64,000 bases of DNA from Neospora caninum Liverpool (Eukaryota > Apicomplexa > Conoidasida > Eucoccidiorida > Sarcocystidae): positions 1,756,793-1,820,792 of the forward strand of contig NC_018392.1 in the NCBI RefSeq assembly GCF_000208865.1, given 5' to 3'. Position 1 is the stretch's first letter, and every line of letters begins with the position of its first letter. Below, in pieces: positions 50,392 to 60,908 of the stretch. The position numbers were made by a program, and so were the translations under genes. The notes beneath the pieces are model-generated. The model worked only from the letters and a program-made list of their open reading frames with translations. It was not told where the DNA came from and ran no database searches.

Positions 50392-53316
50392 CTACCACTT
50401 CAGTGACGCCATCGTTGCACTGGAAGATGATGCAAATGTATGAGAGACGCTCTTGAAATCGGTGTACAAATCCTCCCACTCCTCCTCTTCATTCATCGCA
50501 CCCTGCCACCAGTCAACTGCAGCTTCGCTTTCTTTACGACCCCGAACATGGCGCAATTGACTCCATTGTCTCTTGTTCATTTTCGCAGGCTCTTCTGTGA
50601 CTGTCTTTGAAGCACTGGGCACACGACCTTGAAGATACGTGTACGCCTGCTCAACCTCTCGCCAACGCAGCGGGTCATGAAAAGCGAATGACGACTGAAG
50701 AAGTTCTGTCAGATATGACAGGGGCTTTTTAGCTTCACAGTCCGGTCTCACTGATGAAGCGTCAACTTTTCCCGGCGCATCTTCCTCTCCAGCATTACCT
50801 CCTGACGGGCCCACCACATCTGAATCGTTCGCCCGTTCTGCCTTGTATTTGACTTTCCCATTGATTATGACCTCATTACTTATCGAATTCCGGGAATTGT
50901 AACCATCTGAATTATTTGAAGCGCCACGCTCGGTCCCCCACTGGGACAGAGTTTGTCCTGCTCCATTAAGGCACCCCCCCGGGCACGCTGCAAGCTCGAT
51001 GAAATGGGGAAACGGCCTCTGCGTACGCTTGCTCCTTCCGCGGGACATACCGGTTAGATTTGGAGCTGTACCATCTATTAGAATATCATCGTGTGGAGGG
51101 GCAGTACTTTCGAGGTTTGAGGGATCCCACAGTGTCGAACGGACGCGGTCACGGCTGTTGTGCCCTGATGTTTCTTCACCGACCTCTCGTTTGAGCCTCT
51201 GGACGACATTTCGGATGTTTCTAAATCCGTATGCAATGGCAAAACGCAACTTTTCTTCCCCATCAACGACCAGAGCGACTTCTTTATAGTCCTCATTTCG
51301 CCCATGAGTAAACTGTAGGGGGCCCTCGACACGGACGCCAAATAGCTCCCATGCAGCTCGCCGGAACACGCGATCCGTATAGCCTCCGCTACCCGAAAGG
51401 AACTCCGAAGGGCGGATTAGTTCGGCATCCATCCGTCTACTTTCTGGATCAAGGTTGACAGAGGACGTCGTGGATTTCTCCTGGTCACTGGGGCGTCGGG
51501 TCATCTGCAGAGTAGAATCTTCTGGCGCAGCACCTTGCGTCAGAGAACAAGTCGCGTCACTGACCAGGGGATGATCCGCTACGGATGACCCCAATGAGAG
51601 GCTTATTTGACAGGCGAGCCGGGAGAAATCATCACAGAACTCATCTACCGGCGACTCGTCGAGTTCATCGAACGTGAGGTTCAGCCGCTGCATGAGTGTC
51701 AACACCTCATTGGTAGCGAGCACCAGGTCCACGTCCGGAACGCCACCATCGGACTGACTAGTCCTGCGCGGCGATGCAACAGCTTCGTCCGAGGAACCAG
51801 AGAGTGGTACGTGTCTTGACACTGCTGAAGTTGACACGCGGCCATCGGATGCCGAGGCCACGTGAGTCCGAAACTCTGGTCGGGCCGCTTCCAACTTTTT
51901 GTCGAAACAAGGCATTACACAGACATGAAATATGTCCTTTGGTGTCAGTTCCTCACTCCACCTCCGCCATTCAACGTTGGCAGGAGCGCCGGAGTCTCCT
52001 TGAACTCTAAATCTGGACACGTCGCCGTCCGCTGAGTGCGTATCGCCATTCTCCGTCATGACTAGGCTGTTGAAGGCTGGCGACTGGTACACGGGTCCGT
52101 CTGAAGCCGCAGTGAGGTGACAGTACCGAGACAATGTACATTTCATCATCGTTGAAACAAACCAGTTTGTCAGTGGATTGGCAACCCGCCAGCGGAAGAA
52201 GAAAGAGCGGGCGTTGTGAGATTCACGCAGAAGGCCTTTCACCAGAACCCCTTGGACCTGCTGGCTGCTGCGGACGCGGCTAAAATACGGGAGCAATGAA
52301 GGGTGGAGACTTTTCTCCGCGTAGCACACGAGCCCTGGACAGAACGATGTGAGTACAGGCAACAAGCCATTGCCAGGAACACGCGGGAGGGTTGTCTCGT
52401 CAATCGAATGGCCCGTCCTGGGTGCTGAAGAAAGGTTGCCTTGCTGCTCCCTGCTGCCCTCATCTGTTGTTTTAAGACGGGCTGTTTCCCTTGCTGCTCG
52501 TCCAGCTGCTTCCCTGTACCGTCGAACAAACTCGCGCTCGGCTTCTAAAACGGCAACTGCATCGCTGACTTGGGTATGCAGAACGTATGTTGCTCCGGCT
52601 AGTCGAAATAGCGTGGAAAGCCTCCGCAACGTCTTGCCTGGAGAGGATCTGAACTCATGAGCGAGGGCGATTATTGACTGGAAAGACACTGACACCACGG
52701 TAACTGACCTGGCGGAAGAGTTCCGGACCGACTGCAGAAACTGGTCTACAGAGTGATGGTCCAACAATACTGCTTCTGCTGATGTAACACATCCGCTGCA
52801 GGCCAAGCAGTCATAGAGTGAAACTTTGGCCACAGCTGTGGAAGGCTCCAGGCCATTGTCAATCCCCCCGTCCACTGCATTTTCCTTCATTTGTGCCGAG
52901 CTATGGTACGGCGCATTGTTCCCAGTTTCCACGCGTGCATTGGCAACGCCCTCTCTGTTCCTGTTCCCCCCGGCTAGCGTACCATGGTCGGCACCAACGC
53001 TTGCAGTTGCCCGGCTGGGCCTTGCCAATCGAATAAGATTTGCCCGCTGATGTTCCCGCGTGTCATTGACACGTGGTCCCTGGTTGAATTCGTCTCTGTG
53101 GACAGAGTCAACAGGCTGTATCGCGGTTCGACCGAGTCCTGCGGGTCCATTTCTTCCAGCGCGGCCGCTAACCGGCGTGGTTGACGCTTGATCATGTTGA
53201 GGTTTCTCTGTCAGAAGCGGGACTACGCAATTCTGAGCAGGTGCCAAATAGTCGTCCAAGTCAGCCAGCTTCACAGCTGCGCTGAAGGATGGGTTGGCCC
53301 CGATCACTGGTGCCAT
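50392..53316 (-). CDS. NAR1: NAR1/IOP1 (CIAO3) cytosolic iron-sulfur assembly factor
   Basis: A single uninterrupted frame of 974 aa. The ATG at 53316 is the first after an in-frame stop and gives MAPVIGANPS before KLADLDDYLAP, the usual N-terminus of the family. The proximal [4Fe-4S] ligands are Cys30, Cys170, Cys173 and Cys176 (CLACSGC). The hydrogenase-like domain carries TSFCPGLVCYAEKS with YFSRVRSSQQVQGVLVK, then HVCVMPCFDKKLEAARPEF, DVDLVLATNEVL, YGFRNIRNVVQRLKR and ELAACPGGCLNGAGQ, which supply the second-cluster cysteines. Family role: in the CIA pathway NAR1 links the NBP35 scaffold to the CIA targeting complex that delivers clusters to cytosolic and nuclear proteins. The C-terminus is Leu-Lys-Trp; a terminal aromatic residue is typical of NAR1. 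It is much longer than the usual ~480 aa because of Ser/Thr/Asp-rich insertions, and no hydrogenase activity is expected. Confidence 0.93.
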   Translation of the reverse strand: MAPVIGANPSFSAAVKLADLDDYLAPAQNCVVPLLTEKPQHDQASTTPVSGRAGRNGPAGLGRTAIQPVDSVHRDEFNQGPRVNDTREHQRANLIRLARPSRATASVGADHGTLAGGNRNREGVANARVETGNNAPYHSSAQMKENAVDGGIDNGLEPSTAVAKVSLYDCLACSGCVTSAEAVLLDHHSVDQFLQSVRNSSARSVTVVSVSFQSIIALAHEFRSSPGKTLRRLSTLFRLAGATYVLHTQVSDAVAVLEAEREFVRRYREAAGRAARETARLKTTDEGSREQQGNLSSAPRTGHSIDETTLPRVPGNGLLPVLTSFCPGLVCYAEKSLHPSLLPYFSRVRSSQQVQGVLVKGLLRESHNARSFFFRWRVANPLTNWFVSTMMKCTLSRYCHLTAASDGPVYQSPAFNSLVMTENGDTHSADGDVSRFRVQGDSGAPANVEWRRWSEELTPKDIFHVCVMPCFDKKLEAARPEFRTHVASASDGRVSTSAVSRHVPLSGSSDEAVASPRRTSQSDGGVPDVDLVLATNEVLTLMQRLNLTFDELDESPVDEFCDDFSRLACQISLSLGSSVADHPLVSDATCSLTQGAAPEDSTLQMTRRPSDQEKSTTSSVNLDPESRRMDAELIRPSEFLSGSGGYTDRVFRRAAWELFGVRVEGPLQFTHGRNEDYKEVALVVDGEEKLRFAIAYGFRNIRNVVQRLKREVGEETSGHNSRDRVRSTLWDPSNLESTAPPHDDILIDGTAPNLTGMSRGRSKRTQRPFPHFIELAACPGGCLNGAGQTLSQWGTERGASNNSDGYNSRNSISNEVIINGKVKYKAERANDSDVVGPSGGNAGEEDAPGKVDASSVRPDCEAKKPLSYLTELLQSSFAFHDPLRWREVEQAYTYLQGRVPSASKTVTEEPAKMNKRQWSQLRHVRGRKESEAAVDWWQGAMNEEEEWEDLYTDFKSVSHTFASSSSATMASLKW

Positions 53317-54200
53317 GAAGATCAACAACCACAGGACTGGCTGGAATAGTGCGGTGTCCAAGTTTTGGCGGCATCGACCGGAGACAAACCATAATCTGAG
53401 GTCGCCAAAAAGTGCGTATTAAATCGAAGAGTGGGCCGGTGAACTGCTCCCGGGATTTCTTCTCGATGAGCGTACTTCCACCACCGTTCGGAGGGACTAC
53501 GACGCCGCATCTACGAACAAAAAAAAAATGAAGGGTCGCCTGCCACAAAAAACGAATACATTGAGTACAATCACTCTTTCGCATAACATTTCCTGGGAGT
53601 TTTTGGGAAAAGATTCTTTTAAAAAAGCAGATACAAAATTGAATGAGGGATTCCGTGGCAATATGGCAATACACTGCATGCGATTTTTCACTGCGCTACT
53701 ACGCCCAGACGCTTCGCCAGTGCCAGCACAGCGATGTAGGCGTTGCATTGACTTGTCACTATTGGCTTGCTATTTGCGAATCCTTAGTCAGTTGTGATGC
53801 AGGACTAACACTCTTTTTGTGTCTATAGCCGCATGTATAGAATGTCGAGACCGCTTCTATCTACAGCTAGTTGCTTGATAAGCGACCCGCAGCTTCATGT
53901 ACTTCGCGTACCACAGGGTCATGGCGGTCAGTAAGAGCGTGCTGGACGATTAGCTTCAACTCCCTAAATGACTGCAAGTCATGAGTTTTCCGGACAACAT
54001 ACTGCGGGTTACCCATAAAAGCCTTTTGGGAAAACTCTTGCTTACCTTCGACTGGACCATGTCTGTGTCCAGTGTATGTACAGCACACCGATCGTCGTCC
54101 ACAGGATCGCATCCTGTCGAAATTGCGGCCAGGTTACAGCAGCTCCTCTGGTGGCGTAAACGATCATACTCTCGTGTAGTGAACAGAAAAATTTGAAAAG
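53317..54200. promoter_or_regulatory. divergent (shared) promoter region
   Basis: NAR1 starts at 53316 on the minus strand and the secreted helical protein starts at 54201 on the plus strand, so these 884 bp must hold both promoters and both 5' untranslated regions. No TATA box or recognised ApiAP2 site could be assigned with confidence. The sequence is AT-richer than the flanking NAR1 coding region. Confidence 0.5.
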
Positions 54201-56112
54201 ATGGGAATATCGAATATATTTTTCCTGTTTCTAGTTTGTGGGGTCACGGCTAGAGCGTACCGAGTTCTCCCGGGGCACCAAGCGCCTGCTGATGCACAAC
54301 TTCTGGAGTCTCCGCTTTATGGCCCCCTGTCAGGGGTGGCATTCCACTTAATCATGATTTCTGTGAGCGTTCCTCGAGCGCAGAGACAAGCCTTAAACGA
54401 CGAAGCCCTTACGAAACTACTCGACTCATTTGAAACCCGGACGAATAGGCTCAAACCCCTGCTGGAAAATGTCAGCTGAAAACAAGCTTCCTCCCCCCCC
54501 TATCCATTCTCTGATCTACCACCGACAGGTGTTCGTGCTGCTGTCGAAGAAAAGTCCTGCAAGAAGTGACATTGAAATGCTGCAAACGGACTTTGACGCC
54601 ATACAAAGCATATTTTCACAGGTAAATTATACCAAAAGTATTCGGATAGAGAGGCGAACACTCTGTGTCTGCGAAGCTGCAACGCTACGGTCAAGAGATG
54701 GAAGCCCTGGAGGACAACAAGTCACCGCAAGGGCTTTGTGGTTCGCTCTTGCTCCATGTGCGTGAGGGATTGCAAGAAGCTGCAGGTAGGGAACGAGCCT
54801 TCGTTCTGCTTCTGTTCTTTTGCGATGGATGGCCCGGTCAGGATTGCACTCTGCGGGCGTCAGTCGTTTGGAATCCATTCCCTCAGTGATCACAGATTTC
54901 ATTACTGCTGATTACCTCCCGGGCGCCGAACGAGTTTATAACCTGAACAGAAAGCTAAACGACTTTGACTATGGGAAACCACATGATGATTCTTTTTCCG
55001 ACAAGTTGTACTCTGACTGGCAGAAGGCACACACTGGGATTCAGCGCTCAGGGGAAAAGATCCTGGCCCTGATCGCCAAAGTGAAGAATTCCATCCCTCG
55101 GATACCAGCACCAGATGAGCAGGAACGACTTGCAGCGGCATCCTATTTTATGCCAAAAGTAATTAGTACTCATGTGTTTATGCCAATAAGGAGCTTAAGA
55201 ACTGTGTGTTCATCAGAGTATATCGGATAAGATCAAGGTGCGCTGTTAAGAGAAGATTTGCAGGGTGCAAAAAGCTGAGTGGCATATGCCCGCGACAGAC
55301 CCAGAACTGGCAGACCCTACAATACAGGCTGAACGAAGCAGAGAAAATGGCTACCGAGGTTGTCCACAACATGCGGCCTACCAAGCCAAAGCCTGGAAAA
55401 GTGGTACAACTGAATTTGGCTGAGGTAATCTTTGCGTTCTGTGTATAGTTGATCTCCCATGATAGGGCTTGTGCAGAGCATCGCCCTAGTTAGTCAGATT
55501 GAGAGCATTATACCCAGGCTCATTGAAGTGCACGACGATCTGCACCATTTCGAGGGCAGAGTAAGGTAAGGATATCAGGCATACTCAAGTGAACATGACT
55601 TACCTTGGAAGTTTCCAGGTTTATCTGTAACCGAGCCAACCGTGACAGAAGAGAAAAAGAAGAGCCGCTGGAGAGAAATAATGCACTGAGGCGGAAGCTC
55701 AACAAGTATCACCGCGATTCGTTCCTGAAGATCACTTCTGAAACACCTCCATTTACCCTTTCCAGGCTAAAAAACGACCTCCTCTCAATGACAAAAGGCC
55801 TGAGGCAGGAGATGGCTCTTATGCATGGAATCAGCTCCGGGCGAGCCACAACCTACGCTTCCATCGACCTGATGGAGCCTTTGGAGAGATTCGCTGAGTT
55901 GGAAAGACAAGCACACCAACAAAGCCAAAGGAGCAGGTTCAGCTCTGAGTTCAACCAGTTGCGCGCATTGTTAAGCGATTTACATCGCGACGCCTCACAC
56001 CTTCGTCGGTTTATTCAAGTAAGTCCCGTTTCCTCGCAAGGTATAATTCACAGCTGCAGCACGGGGGATTCAGGTTGGAGATAGCGAATTGCCTCGTGTA
56101 GAGGAGCTCTGA
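54201..56112 (+). CDS. secreted, mostly helical protein of unknown function
   Basis: Eight exons are proposed: 54201-54470, 54529-54621, 54677-54785, 54887-55158, 55305-55424, 55477-55565, 55619-56018, 56074-56112 (463 aa), all in phase. The start MGISNIFFLFLVCGVTARAYRV is a clear signal peptide with cleavage probably after ARA. No further membrane segment is seen. The mature chain is rich in charged residues and heptad-like helices (IEMLQTDFDAIQSIF, LQRYGQEMEALED, LQYRLNEAEKMATEV, SQIESIIPRLIEVHDDL, ELERQAHQQSQ), suggesting coiled-coil or a helical bundle, with few cysteines. This pattern is common among coccidian secretory-organelle (dense granule, rhoptry) or vacuolar proteins, but I recognise no family. 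The first donor (GTCAGC) and the last exon are the weakest points; an acceptor at 56058 would give a slightly different tail ending near 56100. Confidence 0.7.
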
Positions 56113-59100
56113 CCTACGGGACCTATTTTCAGTGGACCTACCTTCATTCGCTGCTTTTCTCTTTACGCGGACCGCTGCCCATAGTGGAGCCCAAATTCCA
56201 CTTCGCCGTCATCAGCAGGGCCTGTGTTGTAGCGGTGAAACTCAGACACGCCCGGTCTCCCGCAACGCGAGATGAAGCCAGACAGGCGCACAGTCTCCTC
56301 ATTGGTTGACCCGTTTTTCCCCGTAGTACACGCAGGTTTTTGTGTAAGCTAAGCCATCATTGTAAGGAGCTGTCGTAGTGAAGGTTGGGCCGCCAAGCCA
56401 TATTCGACGTTACAATTTCCCGTCGTCCTCTGTCCGATTGAACTCTAAGGTACACTCACGTGTGGCACCGATGCGCCTAAACTTAACTGTGCAAAGGGTT
56501 CCACCAACTTTTATCCGGAAGGGCGGTGGCCTGAGATTGTGGTTGCCACGAAAACCAACACTTGTTGCGGTACCAGAATCAGGAGTACCATCCTCGCCAA
56601 TCCTGCCCCAGTAGCATGACAGGCAAAGAATAAAGTAATACGAACCACCACGATTCTGCAGATATGGCCAGGCCTGTTGTGCCCGACACAAAATATCGCG
56701 CGGTTTCATATTAGTTGAAGGACTTTGGCCACGACGGCAAAGAAACGACATTGACGACGTCTTTATTGATAGAAGGAAGCAAGCACAGGCATTCCAGCGG
56801 GCTTCTCAAGTTCCGCCAGTGGCTTCTAGTGACTGATGCCTTTTTTTTGGTTGTTATTGTTCAGGTGACGCGTGTCACCGGATATAGGCGCCAGTGGTAC
56901 TTATGGATGCTGCGAACACGGAGTCTGACAAGCTTCAGCAGCCCAAGCGACAAAAATAGTCCAGCGAAAGTGGATAATTTCCTAATTTCCACTTCTTTTC
57001 TCCCCTAAGCTTTACCAAAGAACACGTTGCACTAGGAGAGACGGTTAAGGCGAGGTGACTGCGGTGGAGCTTGTCATGCGCACCAGCCGGTCAGACATCG
57101 CCCAGTGGTGTGGTCAACCATAAGAAGCAAAACCTGATTAGGCTCCATACGTTGCACATGGCATCTCCGCATTTTAGTCCCTAATTTGCATACGGCGGAA
57201 AGAATCCCATGGTTGCTACATGCCGATTCACCGGATATCTAGCAGAGCGCCAAAGTACGCACTGTGCATACAGCCCTCCGTCTTGCCTTTGTTTAAATCA
57301 AGCGCCTGGAGCAGCCGATGTGACCTTGGTGGCTTTTATTTGTACAGGTTGTGACCGCACCATAGATAGATGATATTTATAACAGCCTCTTGTTAACTGC
57401 TGGCAGTCCCCTAAACTCGAACGCCTCGTTGCTACTAATTCTTTTCAACCCGCTTGATTCGATTGTGTTCTACACCGACACGGGATTTAGGCTTCCAAGA
57501 TAATCACCGCAGAGACACATGGTAACCTCCCAATTGGTACAGGGCTTCAGAACTCCAGACTATTCCCTCTCCGGTGTATTCTCGTCGGGCAACTGGGTCA
57601 TGACATTACACATTGTAGACAGGAAATTCCTGCGATCGTTATCATACACATAGACGTATATACGCGTCTATACCAGGCTGACAGCGCCCTCGCACTCCGG
57701 GCATAAAAATGCGGTCAAGCGGAGAGCGACCCCCATGGATTTTTTGCCATGCCTCCGACAGTGTCATAGCGCAAGCGACCAGCAGCCGCTCGCAGCCGTG
57801 CGCACGGATATCGAAGACAAGGCAAATAACACAGGACTGCGACCAGGCCAGCTTTGATAAAGACCGCCCTACAGCAGCGTCGAGACGGACATAACGGATT
57901 GAATGGTGGTCACCTGAAGAGGGAGAAAGCTCGAATCGAAAACAGACAGCCACAATATGTTCGCTCTACAGACGCTTGTGGGTACCACACCAATCAATTC
58001 TGATAATCGTTCCCCGGCGTTGCTACTACGCAGCATCTCGTGGACCATACAGCGAGAGTGGCATAGAAAAAGTTCGCCTCACGACCGGGCCGTCGCGCGA
58101 AGGCGGTAGGATCTCATGCCGTTTTGTCCATTCATCTATTCAACGAGAAGCGGTGTGAAGAAGCAACATATGATATGCGCTGACGACACCTTTTTTTCAC
58201 AAACCAATGCTATCCACCATAAAGAACACTGCCTTTAACGAAAGAAGCTTGCTGCTTTTTGTGTTCCTTTTTGTGTTCTATCGGAAATTGGAAGAACAAA
58301 TACAACAATGATTGTGGAACACTCTAATGGAGGGGACTGTTTACAGGCAATGTCCTGTAATCTCCAATTCAAACTTGGCTATCTCCGTGCGAATGTGCAC
58401 GACGGCTAATCTTTGTTAGCTCGTGTCGACCGCGACCCGGATGGAGGCACGTAAAAGGTCGACATGAGTATTAGCTGATAAATCGTCGCTTTCCTTATGG
58501 GTCAAGCCATGGACATCAGTTTTACCCGTGCATGTTGGCAAACCACATAGCTGAGGTAGCTAGGTTCCTGAGACTCGGTTTTATATCCTGCATCTGCAGG
58601 TTGATGATCGATTATCGATCGCAAGCGAGTGAGGGCCGTAGTGTCCCGACATTACACCATACTCGGCTGTGCCGGAATTTACAGAGAGCGCAAAGGCTCG
58701 GTCTGTGACCCGTGAACAAAAGCAGGAGAGACACCCGAGGAAGGCAGAAAGACAAATGAATTGACTGGTCATGACGTAGCACCACTACCTGTCACGAACT
58801 GAAATTCAGGGACACGGTACTGCAGTTGATCCAAGTGTTTTTTTGCACGATGGAAATGCCATGGTCAAAACCAAGCACAAGTCTGTGCAGGCAATAAACC
58901 ATGAGAAGATCTCGAATCCCGGCAGGCGAGCACCGGGTCTGAGGACAACACACATGATCCGCTGAGAAAGCAACAGTAGTCCGTTGAGCAGGGCACCGGG
59001 TCACCGTACGACGGAGCGCCTGGTCTTACCCTATGATTTTGGACGAGCGTATCTATTGACGGTAACTGCTTGCATGAAGTTGCCTTCCCCCACCGACAGA

Positions 59101-59290
59101 GGTCCGAATCACATTCTTAAATGCGGCCATTCTGTATGAAGCCACGTTTCTAACTCTGAGTCAATGGCCTTCATCAATTCGGCAGTTGACATCGTAACGT
59201 ATTAATAATCATACAGTGGTATAAACATGTTCCTGCTGTGTGGAGGCGAAAAACAATGAAAAGTCGGGCGTGTGCTTCGAAATCGATGCG
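56113..59290. other. spacer, no confident gene
   Basis: About 3.2 kb with only short open frames. A minus-strand frame at 56751-56410 (113 aa) has a beta-rich, Cys-containing look (GGSYYFILC, then CTVKF and ECTLEF) and could be an exon or remnant of a small secreted protein. It has no signal peptide or clear splice partner. Nothing was recognised in 57000-59200. Confidence 0.4.
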
Positions 59291-59740
59291 ATGACAGAAG
59301 CTACGGTTTCTGTTTATTCAGGAGTGCTTAAGCTCATTTTGCTACCCCTGCTATTGCCCTGCAATGTTCTGTCAGCAAGTACTGACGAAGAAGGAAAAAC
59401 CGTCTTCTACTCCCCGGGTGCAACCGCGTGTGGCAGGAGGCTCGCTGTTCTGCGACCCCTATATGTGGCAGTCACTTCCGTTGGCGGCAGCTGGTACTAC
59501 TGCCGTGTGCTGTACAGCATTCAGTCGCCTAAGTTGCTTCGCCGCCTCAAATTTAGAGGCAATGTGACTGGTCATTCGTTTCCGGATTCGAAGCTGGTGA
59601 AGTACAGAGCTCGCTACGAAGGTGATCCGAGGCACCGTTACTTCCTATCCAACAAGTGTGAGGTCCGCGAGGAGTCTACAACAGTCGGTTGGAACGAATG
59701 GAACTATCTTTCATCCTTTTGTGCTGTCGCAGGTTTTTGA
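59291..59740 (+). CDS. probable small secreted cysteine-containing protein
   Basis: Translation from the ATG at 59291 begins MTEATVSVYSGVLKLILLPL and continues LLPCNVLSA, a good signal peptide with cleavage likely after NVLSA. The mature part (about 120 residues) has four cysteines, many aromatic and basic residues (GGSWYYCRVLYS, RHRYFLSNKCEV, VGWNEWNY) and no membrane segment, consistent with a small disulphide-stabilised exported protein. The reading frame ends at 59740. A CAG|GTTTTT sequence near 59731 could instead be a splice donor leading to downstream exons, but the phase does not match the best candidate at 60534. No family is recognised. Confidence 0.55.
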   Translation: MTEATVSVYSGVLKLILLPLLLPCNVLSASTDEEGKTVFYSPGATACGRRLAVLRPLYVAVTSVGGSWYYCRVLYSIQSPKLLRRLKFRGNVTGHSFPDSKLVKYRARYEGDPRHRYFLSNKCEVREESTTVGWNEWNYLSSFCAVAGF

Positions 59741-60533
59741 AGGCAGTCGACCTGTCAGGACTCATGGGGCTTTGTTTTGGCATGCCGGGGTGATCCCGGG
59801 CGTGGTGATATGTGCTCCAGATATGCTGTCAGAGCCAAGGGATACTGATGCTGCAGCTGACGGGGACATCTATACGAAGACGATCCATCATTCCCCCTGT
59901 TTGCCGACGGCTACGCGGCCAACTCCGAGAACCCCTGTTATGTGTATCTGTTCTAGCTGTCCGGCGAGACAATGCTTCCCTTAAAAAAGTCCACGGGGAA
60001 CAACAAGGGTATATTTCAGCGCCTGCATATCATAAGAAATCGATAGTGATGCAGGACGAGAAGGCTTTTGTAAAATGATATATATTTCAAGGGCTATATG
60101 CTAAAGGAAATGGTGCGGCATAATCTTCAGATGCACGTAACGGGAGAAACATGTTATATCCGCGTATGGAATCGTGGGATGTGTGGAGACCCGTGCTGTT
60201 ACGCCAGAGGCGGTCCAAAATTAATCCTGGACACTGTATTACATTTCGTGCTTTTCTATAGCTTGTTTTGTCGTTCGAATGAATCTAGTAGTGCTTGTCT
60301 GTTTCATGTGTCGATGCCGTGGCACTGTCTGCGTGGGCGTGAATCAATAGCCACGATGGCATCGACGCATTATCAATGTGACATGGCATTGTCCAGGGAA
60401 CGGGCATCTCCATACCTTGCAGCGAAGCATACGCGTATCACTACAACCAAAAGCTGATATGCTGGTAAATCCCTAAGGGACGGACGTTCTGCCTAGCGTG
60501 GGATCGCAAGACAGTTTTTGCCGCTGTCAACAG

Positions 60534-60908
60534 GCTGAAGCTGTGACGCAGTTTTTCTACCTTTCTCTTCGCTGTCGGCAGCCTTTTCCTGTGACTTACG
60601 AATGGATGCCACGCGGAATACCGTTCATCGGAAGCGTCGGTGAAGGGCGTGAATTTGAATGCATTTCCGGAAAAAAGAAGGCAGCTCGCCTTCCCTGTAC
60701 TTTAAGCCTAAGCGACAGAGACTGCAGAGAGATCCGGCTCATCGTAGAGCGAATGAGAAAACCTCGAGAAAATATGCGACAAGATGTGGTAGAGCCTACT
60801 GATTCGGCTGCAGACAAGCGTGAGATAGGAACAATCCTCTGGCCGTTTGTGCCGCAGACGAATGCGCGCGACAGAAAGATCAAGATATCCCGCGCAGGAG
60901 CAAAGTGA
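60534..60908 (+). CDS. possible exon of an unrecognised gene
   Basis: After the acceptor-like GTCAACAG at 60533 a frame runs 124 codons to a stop at 60908. It contains structured-looking sequence (VTYEWMPRGIPFIG, REFECISGKKKAARLPC) followed by a charged helix (CREIRLIVERMRKPRENMRQ). It resembles a 3' exon of a secreted protein more than random sequence, but no upstream exon with matching phase was identified. Confidence 0.3.
   Translation, partial: AEAVTQFFYLSLRCRQPFPVTYEWMPRGIPFIGSVGEGREFECISGKKKAARLPCTLSLSDRDCREIRLIVERMRKPRENMRQDVVEPTDSAADKREIGTILWPFVPQTNARDRKIKISRAGAK

Noticed and set aside
53317..53361. Apparent signal-peptide-like extension of NAR1 (hydrophobic stretch LWLLIF before Met)
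   Set aside because: It requires a TTG start; the first ATG in frame is at 53316 and gives the normal NAR1 N-terminus. The upstream hydrophobic run is probably untranslated.
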